Shown here one piece after another: positions 31,501-39,040 of a stretch of DNA of 64,000 nt. Where the stretch lies: NCBI GenBank assembly GCA_030680575.1, contig JAUXVI010000020.1:1-64000 (forward strand), given 5' to 3'. Position numbers and translations under genes: made by a program. Origin of the DNA: Hylemonella sp. GTDB lineage: Bacteria; Pseudomonadota; Gammaproteobacteria; Burkholderiales; Burkholderiaceae_C. Numbering within the stretch: the stretch's first letter is position 1; the number at the start of each line of letters is the position of its first letter. The notes beneath the pieces were generated by a model. It had not been told where the DNA came from, did not search any database, and saw nothing but the letters and a program-made list of their open reading frames with translations.

Positions 31501-34296
31501 TACGCGCTGGCCATGGGCGAAGTGCATGAAGCGCAGGAAGGGGCTCCCCGCTTCATGCCGCAGGCCTTTGCCCCCACGCCGCGGCGGATTCGCCCGGCAC
31601 GGGAAGCGCTGGACGCGATCCAGATCGTCAATGCCAAGGAGCACAACCTCAAGAGCTTGAGCGTCAACATCCCGCGCGGCAAGTTCAACGTCATCACCGG
31701 GGTGTCGGGTTCCGGCAAATCCACGCTGGCCTTCGACATCCTGTTCAACGAGGGCCAGCGCCGTTATCTTGAATCGCTCAATGCCTATGCGCGCAGCATC
31801 GTGCAGCCGGCCGGCCGGCCCGAGGTCGACGCGGTCTACGGCATTCCACCGACGGTGGCGATCGAGCAGCGCCTCTCGCGCGGCGGACGCAAGAGCACGG
31901 TGGGCACTACCACCGAGGTCTGGCATTTCCTGCGCCTGCTGTTCGTCAAGCTGGGCGTGCAGCATTGTGTTCACGACGATGCGGCAGTGGCGCCGCAGAC
32001 GCCCGAGAGCATCTTGGCGCAGCTGATGAAGAGTTTCCGCGGCCAGCACATTGGCCTGCTGGCTCCCCTGGTGCTCAACCGCAAGGGCGTCTACACCGAG
32101 CTGGCCGACTGGGCGCGGCCGCGTGGCTACACCCACCTGCGGGTCGATGGCAACTTCCTGCCGACCACCGGCTTCCCGCGCATCGACCGTTTCAAGGAGC
32201 ACACCATCGAGCTGCCGGTGGCCAGCCTCGACGTGTTGCCGGACAACGAAACCCAGCTGCGTCAGGCGCTGACGACGGCGCTGGAGCATGGCAAGGGCGT
32301 GTTGCATGTGCTGAGCGGGCTCGATGGCCTGCGGGACGCGATGAAGAACCAGGCGCCGACGGCGGGTATTGGTCGACTCGACGTGTTCTCCACCAAACGC
32401 GCCTGCCCGGTGTGTGCCACGTCCTATGCCGAGCTCGATCCGCGCCTGTTCTCCTACAACAGCAAGCATGGCTGGTGCCCGGATTGCGTCGGCACCGGCG
32501 TCAAGCTGAGCAAGGAGCAGCGCAAGCTGCTCGACGACTCGGTGCGCGATGACAAGGACAAAGGCCGTGAGCAGACCTTTGCCGAGCCGGAGGTGGAGGA
32601 CGTGGCCGATGTCGCCTGTCCGAGCTGCGCGGGCACACGGCTGAACGCGACGGCGCGCGCGGTGAAGTTCAACGGTGTCGGCATCACCGAGATCGCACGC
32701 CTGAGCGTGAGCGACATCCGGACCTGGGTGCAGGCCCTGGCGCTCACGGGGCGTGATGCCGATATCGCGCGCGACCTGATCCCCGAGATCCGCAGCCGGC
32801 TGGAATTCCTGGAGCAGGTGGGGCTGGGTTACCTGACGCTGGACCGTGGCGCGCCCACGCTGTCGGGCGGCGAGGCGCAGCGCATCCGTCTGGCCGCGCA
32901 GCTCGGCAGCAACCTGCAGGGCGTGTGTTACGTGCTGGACGAGCCGACCATCGGCCTGCATGCGCGAGACAACCAGATTCTGTTGAATGCCCTGCAAACC
33001 CTGAGCGACAAGGGCAACACGCTGGTGGTGGTGGAGCACGACGAGGACACCATCCGCCGCGCTGACCACATCATCGACATCGGGCCGAGCGCCGGCAAAC
33101 GTGGTGGCCGCCTGGTCGCCGAAGGCGGTGTGACCGACATCACCAACGCTGGGGACTCGCAGACCGGGCGCTATCTGCTGCACGCCATGAAGCATCCGCT
33201 GCAAGCGCGCAGGAACGTGGCCGACAGTGAGCAGCCCTGGCTCACCGTGCACGGCGCGAAGCTGCACAACCTGCAGAACATCCGTGCCAGCATTCCGCTC
33301 AAGCGTCTGGTGGCGGTCACCGGCGTCAGTGGGTCTGGCAAGTCCACGCTGGCGCGCGACGTGCTGCTGAGCAATGTGCAGGTGGCGGTGGCCAAGCGTG
33401 CCACCAAGGCCGGGCGTGATGCGCTGGCTGCAGGCGAGGCGCTGGTCTGGAGCGGCTGCGAATCGGTCAGCGGGTTCGAGACCGTCGACCGCGTGCTCGA
33501 GGTCGACCAGACGCCAATCGGCAAGACACCGCGCAGTTGTCCGGCCACCTACATCGGCTTCTGGGACACCATCCGCAAGCTGTTTGCCGAGACGCTGGAG
33601 GCCAAGGCGCGCGGTTACGCGGCAGGCCGCTTCTCTTTCAACACCGGCGAGGGCCGTTGCCCGAGTTGCGAAGGTCAGGGCGTGCGCACCATCGAGATGA
33701 GCTTCCTGCCCGATGTGAAGGTGCTGTGCGAGTCGTGTCGCGGTGCGCGCTTCGACCCCGAGACGCTGGCCGTGACCTGGCGCGGCAAGAGCGTGGGCGA
33801 TGTGCTGCAGATGGAGGTGGACGAAGCGGTCGAATTTTTCGCCGCCATGCCTTCCATCGCCCATCCGCTGCAATTGCTGAAAGACGTGGGCCTGGGCTAC
33901 CTGACGCTGGGGCAGCCTTCGCCCACGCTCAGTGGCGGCGAGGCGCAGCGCATCAAGCTGGTGACGGAACTCACCAAGGTCCGTGACGAGGTGGGCCGGC
34001 GCGGCCAGAAGGCGCCGCACACACTCTACGTGCTGGACGAGCCCACGGTGGGCCTGCACATGGCCGATGTGGACAAGCTGATCCGCGTGCTGCACCGGCT
34101 GGTGGACGGCGGCCACAGCGTGGTGGTGATCGAGCACGACCTCGACGTCATCGCCGAGGCCGACTGGATCATCGACCTCGGTCCCGACGGCGGCAAGGAC
34201 GGTGGCCGCATCGCCGCCGCCGCGACGCCGGAAGAGGTGGTTCTGCGGGGCACCCACACCGGGACTGCGCTGCGGCCGGTGCTGGCGCGGCAATAA
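28507..34296 (+). CDS. Giant UvrA-family protein with two complete UvrA units (four ABC ATPase domains)
   Basis: 1929 residues, about twice a normal UvrA (940). Residues about 1-1000 and 1034-1929 are each full UvrA-like units. Walker A motifs occur four times (GPSGSGKSS near 35; GVSGSGKST near 678, 1064 and 1605), each with an ABC signature LSGGEAQR or LSGGEVQR. D-loop/Walker B stretches are LDEPSIGLHPRD, FDEPTTGLHFDD, LDEPTIGLHARD and LDEPTVGLHMAD. Several Cys pairs (CPTCGGSG...CPDC, CPVC...CPDC, CPSCEGQG...CESC) form zinc fingers. This tandem class occurs in some Proteobacteria as UvrA2-like proteins and has been tied to DNA damage or drug tolerance; its exact role is unsettled. I chose ATG 28507. 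It stands alone between an unrelated binding protein and a repeat. Confidence 0.9.
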   Translation: MTQGTIRIRGARQHNLKNLDLDIRTGELTVVTGPSGSGKSSLVFDTLYAEGQRRYVETFSAYARQFLDRMDKPAVDKVEGVPPAIAIDQTNPVRSSRSTVGTMTELNDHLKLLFARAGQLFDRVTALPVRHDSADSIYAELQARAQAASESASLEAPVDPRLVITFPVELPGGTTEDEVTQWLSASGFTKVQAEREVATPAGPRKVLDVVADRFRLSHAERARVVEAIEVALKRGSGRLNVYRLRDEGEPEIWRFSTGLHCPESDQRYTDPIPSMFSFNSAVGACEVCRGFGRVIGVDYGLVIPNDKLTLRAGAIKPMQTPAWAECQDDLMRHAEAAGIPRDTAWNKLTPEQQHWVIHGSPNWNGKWNQQWYGVKRFFEYLETKAYKMHIRVLLSKYRSYTPCETCNGARLKTESLLWRIGAKEDADAVLAPAKRFMPAGVQWTRAQLEALPGLCLHDLMLLPIDRLHRFFERVAQLEIAQSTQAQGVDRGNHQALKLLFEEITTRLKYLCDVGIGYLTLDRQSRTLSGGEVQRINLTTALGTSLVNTLFVLDEPSIGLHPRDMHRIIEAMQRLVDAGNTLVVVEHDPAVMLAADRMIDMGPGPGERGGSIVFDGSTDDLRNADTLTGAYLGGRKQVGFGFKRMVTESTPRLILEGVTEHNLKHVSVDIPLGRLVCVTGVSGSGKSTLIQDVLAPALMRHFGKSTEAPGAFERLLGAEQLSEVVFVDQSPIGKTARSNPVSYVGAWDALREIFANAPLSRQRGYTAAKFSANSGDGRCPTCGGSGFEHVEMQFLSDVYLRCPDCDGKRFRPEILEITIERGAEGPSGSRRFLNVADVLELTVSEACSLFAKDRDVIRALQPIVDVGLEYVRLGQPVPTLSGGEAQRLKLAGFLAEAAKSASASRQAMARKGTLFLFDEPTTGLHFDDIAKLMRALRKLLDAGHSLLVIEHNLDVMRASDWLIDLGPEGGDAGGEVVAVGTPEEVRQHPTSHTGRALREYALAMGEVHEAQEGAPRFMPQAFAPTPRRIRPAREALDAIQIVNAKEHNLKSLSVNIPRGKFNVITGVSGSGKSTLAFDILFNEGQRRYLESLNAYARSIVQPAGRPEVDAVYGIPPTVAIEQRLSRGGRKSTVGTTTEVWHFLRLLFVKLGVQHCVHDDAAVAPQTPESILAQLMKSFRGQHIGLLAPLVLNRKGVYTELADWARPRGYTHLRVDGNFLPTTGFPRIDRFKEHTIELPVASLDVLPDNETQLRQALTTALEHGKGVLHVLSGLDGLRDAMKNQAPTAGIGRLDVFSTKRACPVCATSYAELDPRLFSYNSKHGWCPDCVGTGVKLSKEQRKLLDDSVRDDKDKGREQTFAEPEVEDVADVACPSCAGTRLNATARAVKFNGVGITEIARLSVSDIRTWVQALALTGRDADIARDLIPEIRSRLEFLEQVGLGYLTLDRGAPTLSGGEAQRIRLAAQLGSNLQGVCYVLDEPTIGLHARDNQILLNALQTLSDKGNTLVVVEHDEDTIRRADHIIDIGPSAGKRGGRLVAEGGVTDITNAGDSQTGRYLLHAMKHPLQARRNVADSEQPWLTVHGAKLHNLQNIRASIPLKRLVAVTGVSGSGKSTLARDVLLSNVQVAVAKRATKAGRDALAAGEALVWSGCESVSGFETVDRVLEVDQTPIGKTPRSCPATYIGFWDTIRKLFAETLEAKARGYAAGRFSFNTGEGRCPSCEGQGVRTIEMSFLPDVKVLCESCRGARFDPETLAVTWRGKSVGDVLQMEVDEAVEFFAAMPSIAHPLQLLKDVGLGYLTLGQPSPTLSGGEAQRIKLVTELTKVRDEVGRRGQKAPHTLYVLDEPTVGLHMADVDKLIRVLHRLVDGGHSVVVIEHDLDVIAEADWIIDLGPDGGKDGGRIAAAATPEEVVLRGTHTGTALRPVLARQ

Positions 34297-34303
34297 GACT
34301 TTT

Positions 34304-34365
34304 GCTATTGATTTGATAGCAGTCTGATCAATGACTTCAAGGAGGAATCAAATCCTGCTATAAAT
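34304..34365. repeat. Dispersed repeat between uvrA and the HD-GYP gene
   Basis: Starts with GCTATTGATTTGATAGC (GCTAT-N7-ATAGC) eight bases after the uvrA stop and ends with CTGCTATAAAT; the outer GCTAT/ATAGCAG parts are inverted relative to CTGCTAT. It may also act as a transcriptional buffer. GGAGG at 34341 is not in a position to serve the next gene. Confidence 0.55.
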
Positions 34366-34401
34366 ACCGGAGGGAAGGGGCCTTGAGCCGAAAAAATAAC
34401 C

Positions 34402-35526
34402 ATGCAGATGATTTCGCTGGATCAGGTGTTCCAGATACTGAAGCCGGGGGTGCCGCTGCCGTTCGGTGTGCGCGATGCCGCCGGCCGCCTGTTGCTGGCC
34501 AAGGGCTTGGTGCTGCATGAGCAGGCCAAGCTGCTGGAGCTGCTCAACCGTGGCATGTTTGTCGACGTCGAGGATGTCAAGCGGCATGTGCCGCCCGCCC
34601 GGGAGTCCGAAGCGATTGAGCGGCCGACGGAGCGCTTCTCCGTTCGCTGGGAGGCGTTGCTGCGCAGGCTGGGGCTTCTGCTGCAGGCCCCCACTGATCC
34701 CCAGTTCCTCAAGCAAGTGCGCGAGATGGTGGTACGGATTGCCGGCTGCCCGGAATCGTGTACCGATCAGATGATTTTCCTGATCGTGCGCCATGATTAC
34801 AGTCAGACCCAGCGTTACCCGGAGGCGCATTCGCTGCATGTGGCCGTCCTGTGTCACCTGGTCAGTCGACGCCTGGGCTGGGCTGACAGTCGGCGCATGA
34901 GCCTGATTGGTGCCGCCCTGACCATGAACCTGGGCATGGTCAGCTTGCAGGCCAAGCTGGCGATGCAGCGGACACCCCCGACACCGCAACAGCGGCAGGA
35001 CATCGAGGCCCATCCACTGGCCTCAGCGGCGCTGCTGCGCGCCAGCGGGCTGCAGGATGAGGAATGGCTGTTGGCGGTGGAGCAGCACCACGAATGCCCG
35101 GGCGGTGGCGGTTACCCGAAGCAGGTGACGGCCCCCGGCGAGCTGTCGCAACTGATCCGTTTCATCGACAACTTCACCGCCAAGTACAGCCCGCGTGCCG
35201 GGCGCGACAAACAGCCGGCGCACCAGGCGGCCAAGGACCTGTACGCCCAAAGCGGCGGCAATCCGCTGGCGGCGGCGCTGATCAAGGAATGCGGCATTTA
35301 CCCACCAGGTTGTTTCGTCAAGCTGGCCAGTGGTGAATCCGCGGTGGTGACGCGACGCGGGCTCACGCTCAAGGAGCCGCTGGTGGCGGCCCTGACCAAT
35401 GCCCATGGCGAACCCCTGGTGCGTCCCGTGAAGCGGGATACCTCCCAGCCCGGGCGCGCGATTGTGGGGGCGCTGGCCGACAAGGCCATCACCGTCCAGG
35501 TGTCGGCTGACCAGCTCTACGACTAG
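34402..35526 (+). CDS. Degenerate HD-GYP domain protein
   Basis: A 374-residue soluble protein. Residues 130-260 align with the HD-GYP phosphodiesterase fold (RYPEAHSLHVAVLCHLVSRRLG), and the late motif QHHECPGGGGYP is conserved. Where active enzymes read AALLHDIGK, this one reads AALTMNLGM near residue 173: the metal-binding His-Asp pair has been replaced. It probably does not hydrolyse cyclic-di-GMP and may bind it or act as a scaffold. An N-terminal region of about 110 residues (LDQVFQILKPGVPLPFGVRD) resembles domains found in front of HD-GYP proteins. Start ATG 34402 has a weak ribosome site; ATG 34408 is possible. The TAG stop abuts the cloverleaf repeat. Confidence 0.8.
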   Translation: MQMISLDQVFQILKPGVPLPFGVRDAAGRLLLAKGLVLHEQAKLLELLNRGMFVDVEDVKRHVPPARESEAIERPTERFSVRWEALLRRLGLLLQAPTDPQFLKQVREMVVRIAGCPESCTDQMIFLIVRHDYSQTQRYPEAHSLHVAVLCHLVSRRLGWADSRRMSLIGAALTMNLGMVSLQAKLAMQRTPPTPQQRQDIEAHPLASAALLRASGLQDEEWLLAVEQHHECPGGGGYPKQVTAPGELSQLIRFIDNFTAKYSPRAGRDKQPAHQAAKDLYAQSGGNPLAAALIKECGIYPPGCFVKLASGESAVVTRRGLTLKEPLVAALTNAHGEPLVRPVKRDTSQPGRAIVGALADKAITVQVSADQLYD

Positions 35527-35791
35527 GGCCTGTTCACACTGATTTCGCAAGATGCGTTGCGGATCAAAATGGCCATGCGCAAGACGCGAAACGCAGCCGG
35601 GGTCTTCCCCCGGCAAGGCTTCGCAACGCCGCGCATGGCCTTTTTGGCCGCAACCCGAAGGGAACGCGATGAAAACCGCGCCACTCGTTGTTGCACTCCT
35701 AGCCCAGGCGGCCAGCCTGGGCGTCGTCGCGCGCCTAGATTGGCGCGGTTTTCATCGCGTTCGCACTTGCGAAATCAGTGTTAACAGGCCC
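35526..35791. repeat. 266-bp structured repeat element with terminal inverted repeats (MITE-like)
   Basis: Ends are 26-bp inverted repeats with one mismatch (35526-35551 starts GGGCCTGTTCACACTGATTT; 35766-35791 is its complement). Inside are two long hairpin arms. Arm 1 (35556-35653) closes with TTGCGG/CCGCAA and contains GGCCATGCGC with GCGCATGGCC. Arm 2 (35662-35762) is a perfect 22-bp stem starting GAACGCGATGAAAACCGCGC. Together they fold as a three-stem cloverleaf. No credible coding frame lies within, and no clear target-site duplication is seen. The left end begins on the last base of the preceding stop codon. I have not been able to compare it with other genomes. Confidence 0.8.
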
Positions 35792-35811
35792 TGGCGCGCA
35801 AGGCCGACGCG

Positions 35812-35840
35812 TTGACGTTCGGCACCGTACGACTTAGTAT
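35812..35840 (+). promoter_or_regulatory. Sigma-70 promoter of the argD leader
   Basis: TTGACG at 35812-35817, a 17-base spacer, and TAGTAT at 35835-35840. This is a near-consensus promoter that would start transcription around 35847, at or just before the ATG of the leader peptide. It lies 21 bases from the right end of the cloverleaf repeat. Confidence 0.75.
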
Positions 35841-35849
35841 TTGCCTGTG

Positions 35850-35933
35850 ATGATTTCCAACCAATCCTCCCGACGCTCCGTGAACGCCCGACGTATGTCA
35901 GGCGGGCTGTGGGCGTGCGTGGAAATGCGGTGA
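35850..35933 (+). CDS. Putative leaderless Arg-rich leader peptide (27 aa)
   Basis: An open frame of 27 codons from ATG 35850 to TGA 35931. It encodes MISNQSSRRSVNARRMSGGL and then seven more residues, with five Arg (two RR pairs), one Trp and one Cys. The predicted transcription start is within a few bases of the ATG, so the message would be leaderless. It is followed by a hairpin region and an intrinsic terminator ahead of an argD-like gene, the layout of an amino-acid attenuator. The ORF is too short for the track. That it is translated, and that Arg codons do the sensing, is inference. Confidence 0.5.
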   Translation: MISNQSSRRSVNARRMSGGLWACVEMR

Positions 35934-35979
35934 AGAGAAATGTAATCACCTGAACTGATCTCTTCAGTTTTCCCGACCA

Positions 35980-36013
35980 GGCCACGGCTCACCCCCGTGG
36001 CCTTTTTGTTTTT
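35980..36013 (+). terminator. Intrinsic terminator (attenuator) in the argD leader
   Basis: GGCCACGG and CCGTGGCC pair over seven loop bases, followed by TTTTTGTTTTT. It sits between the leader peptide and the argD start, 25 bases before that ATG, so it must be conditional for argD to be expressed from the promoter at 35812. CGTGG near the end of the leader frame can pair with the CCACG of the 5' arm and would be a candidate antiterminator. Confidence 0.8.
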
Positions 36014-36037
36014 GCACTTCACAGAAAGAGGTTTGAT

Positions 36038-37222
36038 ATGCCCGAGACTGCCGCCCCGTTCAACCCCAGCAGCCTGATGCCGATCACCCCGCGCCCGGAG
36101 CTTGTCTTCGTGCGCGGCGAGGGCGCGTACCTGTTCGATCGGCAGGGCCGCCGTTATCTGGATTGGGTGCAGGGCTGGGCCGTCAATTGCCTGGGACACG
36201 CGCCGGCCGCCGTGGCGCAGGCGCTATGCCACCAGGCTCGCACGCTGATCAATCCGAGCCCGGCCTTCTACAACGAGCCGGCCATGGAACTGGCCACCTT
36301 GCTGACGCAGCACAGCTGCTTTGACCAGGTGTTCTTTGCCAGCTCGGGGGCCGAGGCCAACGAGGGCGCCATCAAGCTGGCACGCAAGTGGGGCCAGCTG
36401 CACAAACCGGGCGCGTTCGAGATCATCACCTTCATCAACGGCTTTCACGGCCGCACCCTGGCCACCATGTCCGCCAGCGGTAAGCCGGGCTGGGACACGA
36501 TGTTTGCGCCGCAGGTGCCGGGTTTTCCCAAGGCGGTTTGGAACGATCTGGCGTCGGTGCGCGCGCTGATCAATGAGAAGACGGTAGCGGTCATGCTCGA
36601 GCCGGTGCAGGGCGAGGCCGGTGTCATGCCGGCTGATGCGGCCTTTTTCAAGGGTTTGCGTGCGCTGTGCGATGCCCATGGCCTGCTGCTGATCGCCGAC
36701 GAGGTGCAGACCGGTTGCGGACGCACCGGCACGCTGTTTGCCTACGAGCAGTATGGGGTGGAGCCTGACATCATGACCTTGGGCAAAGGGCTGGGCGGCG
36801 GCGCGCCGCTTTCGGCCCTGCTGGCCAAGGCCGATGTCGCCTGCTTCGCGCCCGGCGAGCAGGGTGGCACCTTTTGCGGCAACCCGCTCATGTGTGCCGC
36901 CGGCGTGGCCGTGATGCACAGTTTGCTGGCGGAGGGTTTTCTGGACGCCTCACGCCAGGTTGGCGCGCAACTGGCAGACGGGTTGCGCAGTCTGTCCCGT
37001 GAGTTCAGCCTGGGGGAGGTACGCGGACACGGTCTGCTGCTGGCCCTGGAGTTGGGGCATGAGCGCGCCGCGCAGGTGGTGACCCTGGCGCGTGAACGCG
37101 GGCTGCTGCTCAACGCGCCGCGCGCGCACTGCCTGCGCTTCATGCCGGCGCTCAACACCCGTGAGCAGGAGGTGGCGCAGGGGCTGGCTTTGCTGCGCGG
37201 CGTCCTGGGTGATCTGCACTAG
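36038..37222 (+). CDS. argD: Acetylornithine aminotransferase-like class III aminotransferase
   Basis: A PLP enzyme of 394 residues. ArgD makes N-acetylornithine from the semialdehyde in arginine synthesis. Motifs: [54 protein letters not shown] and the PLP Lys in TLGKGLGGG. Similar lengths and motifs occur in related omega-aminotransferases (succinylornithine, GABA), so the exact substrate is not proved; the Arg-rich leader supports ArgD. AAAGAGGT precedes ATG 36038. The upstream leader with terminator suggests attenuation. No other arg gene adjoins. Confidence 0.85.
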   Translation: MPETAAPFNPSSLMPITPRPELVFVRGEGAYLFDRQGRRYLDWVQGWAVNCLGHAPAAVAQALCHQARTLINPSPAFYNEPAMELATLLTQHSCFDQVFFASSGAEANEGAIKLARKWGQLHKPGAFEIITFINGFHGRTLATMSASGKPGWDTMFAPQVPGFPKAVWNDLASVRALINEKTVAVMLEPVQGEAGVMPADAAFFKGLRALCDAHGLLLIADEVQTGCGRTGTLFAYEQYGVEPDIMTLGKGLGGGAPLSALLAKADVACFAPGEQGGTFCGNPLMCAAGVAVMHSLLAEGFLDASRQVGAQLADGLRSLSREFSLGEVRGHGLLLALELGHERAAQVVTLARERGLLLNAPRAHCLRFMPALNTREQEVAQGLALLRGVLGDLH

Positions 37223-37251
37223 GCGGCACGAGTGGGCCGGCCCGCTGCAAT

Positions 37252-38097
37252 TCAGCCGGCGCGCACGGCCAGCAGCGCGCGTGCCACCTCGGCAAAACCG
37301 GCGCCGCGTTCGCTTGGCGTGATGAAACGTGGCTGGTGCGTGAGCTCGGCCGCGAAGCGGCGGATGTTGGCCACGCCCACGCTGAAGGGAAAGTGCTGGA
37401 ACATCAGTTGGTCGTTGGTGGAGTCGCCTACATAGACCCAGCGGGTGATTTCGGCGTCGAGTTCGCGGCCCAGCAGTTCGCGCACGATCCAGCGTGCGCC
37501 CTCCAGTTTGTTGTGCGCACCAAACCAGCCGTTGATGTGGATGCTGCTCACGGTGGCGCACATCCCCTCGCTTTGCATGATCTGCACCACCTGCGTGATC
37601 TGTTCAGGGCCTAAGTGCGTGAATTCGCTGTGGTCGACGGCAATGTCGGTTTCGCGGCCCGGCGAATCTTCGGCCAGCGTCGTGCCGGGCACTTCATGAA
37701 GGACGCGCTGGGCCACCTGCTGCATGCGGGCGAAGTTGGTGGCCCGGGTGGTGGCATCCTGTTGGTATCGTTTTGATAGCGCTTCGCGCTTATCTGGTAA
37801 GGGCTGGTGACTGTTTTTGTCAATAATTTTCACGCAAGAGCGGGGCTGGATCAGGGCCACGGCGCCGTTCTCCGCCACGATCGCATCGACCGGCCAGCTC
37901 ATTGCGAACGGTTCGCTCCAGCCAACGGGGCGGCCCGTGATCGGGATCACATGCAAACCGGCGGCCCGCAGGTCGGCCAGGGCCTGCAAGGCGTCGGGCG
38001 TGATGGCGCCTTCGGTGGTCAGGGTGTCGTCGATGTCGGTCAGCACGCCGATGATCGGACGCCGATCATCCGCGGACCATTGGCTCAGAGACTGCAT
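37252..38097 (-). CDS. HAD-IIB phosphatase (sucrose/mannosyl-phosphoglycerate phosphatase type) with a repeat-derived insert
   Basis: A cytoplasmic Cof-type HAD phosphatase of 281 residues. Motif I is TDIDDTLTTEG, motif II is ITGRP, and motif IV is WVYVGDSTNDQLMF. It resembles mannosyl-3-phosphoglycerate and sucrose-6-phosphate phosphatases; the substrate is open. I chose ATG 38097, as the longer ORF in the track runs through the divergent promoter region. Residues about 90-111 (NSHQPLPDKREALSKRYQQD) are encoded by a dispersed repeat (37764-37826) and look like a low-GC in-frame insertion into the cap region. The ribosome site is poor. Divergent from the alpha/beta hydrolase gene across 46 bases. 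Confidence 0.82.
   Translation of the reverse strand: MQSLSQWSADDRRPIIGVLTDIDDTLTTEGAITPDALQALADLRAAGLHVIPITGRPVGWSEPFAMSWPVDAIVAENGAVALIQPRSCVKIIDKNSHQPLPDKREALSKRYQQDATTRATNFARMQQVAQRVLHEVPGTTLAEDSPGRETDIAVDHSEFTHLGPEQITQVVQIMQSEGMCATVSSIHINGWFGAHNKLEGARWIVRELLGRELDAEITRWVYVGDSTNDQLMFQHFPFSVGVANIRRFAAELTHQPRFITPSERGAGFAEVARALLAVRAG
37764..37826. repeat. Dispersed repeat inside the HAD-IIB coding region
   Basis: Begins GGTATCGTTTTGATAGC (one change from GCTAT-N7-ATAGC), then GCTTCGCGCTTATCTGGTAA and GGGCTGGTGACTG, and ends in AT-rich sequence. The middle part resembles the copy at 23812-23870. It is read in frame and adds about 22 residues. Confidence 0.6.
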
Positions 38098-38143
38098 GGC
38101 GCGATTGAGAGAGAATTTGGACAACTTTACATGAGGCAGTTGT

Positions 38144-39034
38144 ATGCAGGCAGACGGCCAGGCGGTGCACGGCGAGTCGCATTGGGTTGCCCAGGGGGAC
38201 ATCCGGCTTTTTGTCTGGGAAAAGTACCAAGGTGTGCCAAGCGGCAAGCCGGTGGTGATGCTGGCGCACGGCTCGGCCACCGCCGGCCGCGAGAGCTTTG
38301 ACTTGAAGGTGCCTGGCCACCCGAGCTACAGCCTGATGGACTTTCTGGCCCGGCAGGGGTTTGACGTGTTTGCGCTCGATGTGCGGGGCTTTGGCAGCTC
38401 GACGCATCCTGAAGGGCATCTGAGCACCGAGCAGGCCAGTGCCGACCTGAATGCGGCGGTCGACTATGTGCGTGACCTGCGCGGCGTAGCGCAGGTGCAT
38501 CTGCTGGCCTGGTCCTGGGGGACGCAGTACGGCGGCATGTTCGTGATGGCGCATCCGCAGAAGGTGGCCCGTTACATCAGCTACGCGCAGATGCATGCCG
38601 ACAGCCCGGACCTGCTGGCGCGCCGCCCGCGGCTGGAGACTTTCAAGCGCTCGCCCTACCTCCGCATCACCGAGTCCGGCTGGAAGCTGCGCTTCGATTC
38701 GATGACCCCGACCGAGGCCAACGAAGCGGCGGTGGTGGAGGCGTTTGCGCGGTCGGCGGCGCTGGTGGAGACCCGGTCACCCACCGGGCCGCAAGTGGAC
38801 CTGCTCACCAAGCTGCCGATGGTGGATGCCGCGCGTCTGCGGGTGCCGGTGATGATGATCCACGGCCAATATGACGACGTGGCCGATCTGGCGGGGCTGT
38901 GGCCCTTTTTCCGCGAGTTGCCCCATCCGTACAAGAAGTACGTGGTGATTCCCGATGCCGGCCACATGATGCACCTGCAAAAAGGGCATCGGCGGTTTCA
39001 GCACGAGGTAGCGGCGTTCTTCGCCGCCCCCTGA
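38144..39034 (+). CDS. Alpha/beta hydrolase
   Basis: A 296-residue alpha/beta-hydrolase-fold protein. HGSATAGRESFD supplies the oxyanion region, the nucleophile elbow is LLAWSWGTQYGG, the acid lies in MIHGQYDDVAD and the His in PDAGHMM. The elbow reads A-x-S-x-G rather than the usual G-x-S-x-G. An N-terminal stretch of 40 residues precedes the core. The substrate is unknown. It ends 6 bases before the convergent prfC stop. Confidence 0.83.
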   Translation: MQADGQAVHGESHWVAQGDIRLFVWEKYQGVPSGKPVVMLAHGSATAGRESFDLKVPGHPSYSLMDFLARQGFDVFALDVRGFGSSTHPEGHLSTEQASADLNAAVDYVRDLRGVAQVHLLAWSWGTQYGGMFVMAHPQKVARYISYAQMHADSPDLLARRPRLETFKRSPYLRITESGWKLRFDSMTPTEANEAAVVEAFARSAALVETRSPTGPQVDLLTKLPMVDAARLRVPVMMIHGQYDDVADLAGLWPFFRELPHPYKKYVVIPDAGHMMHLQKGHRRFQHEVAAFFAAP

Positions 39035-39040
39035 ACGCTT

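Noticed and set aside
30136-34293. A 1385-codon open frame on the minus strand inside the uvrA gene
   Set aside because: The composition of GC-rich coding sequence leaves antisense frames open. The translation is rich in His, Arg, Gln and Ala with no known domain, and the plus-strand UvrA is unmistakable.
35552-35815. Two overlapping ORFs inside the cloverleaf element
   Set aside because: The bases are explained by the inverted repeats; the peptides are Arg-rich and low in complexity, with no ribosome site.
35834-36199. A 121-codon minus-strand ORF across the argD leader
   Set aside because: It runs through the terminator hairpin and into argD in antisense; the leader features explain the sequence better.
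38144-39034. Unusual A-x-S-x-G nucleophile elbow in the alpha/beta hydrolase as a sign of lost activity
   Set aside because: Ala at the first position is a known variation in the superfamily, and the Ser, Asp and His look present.
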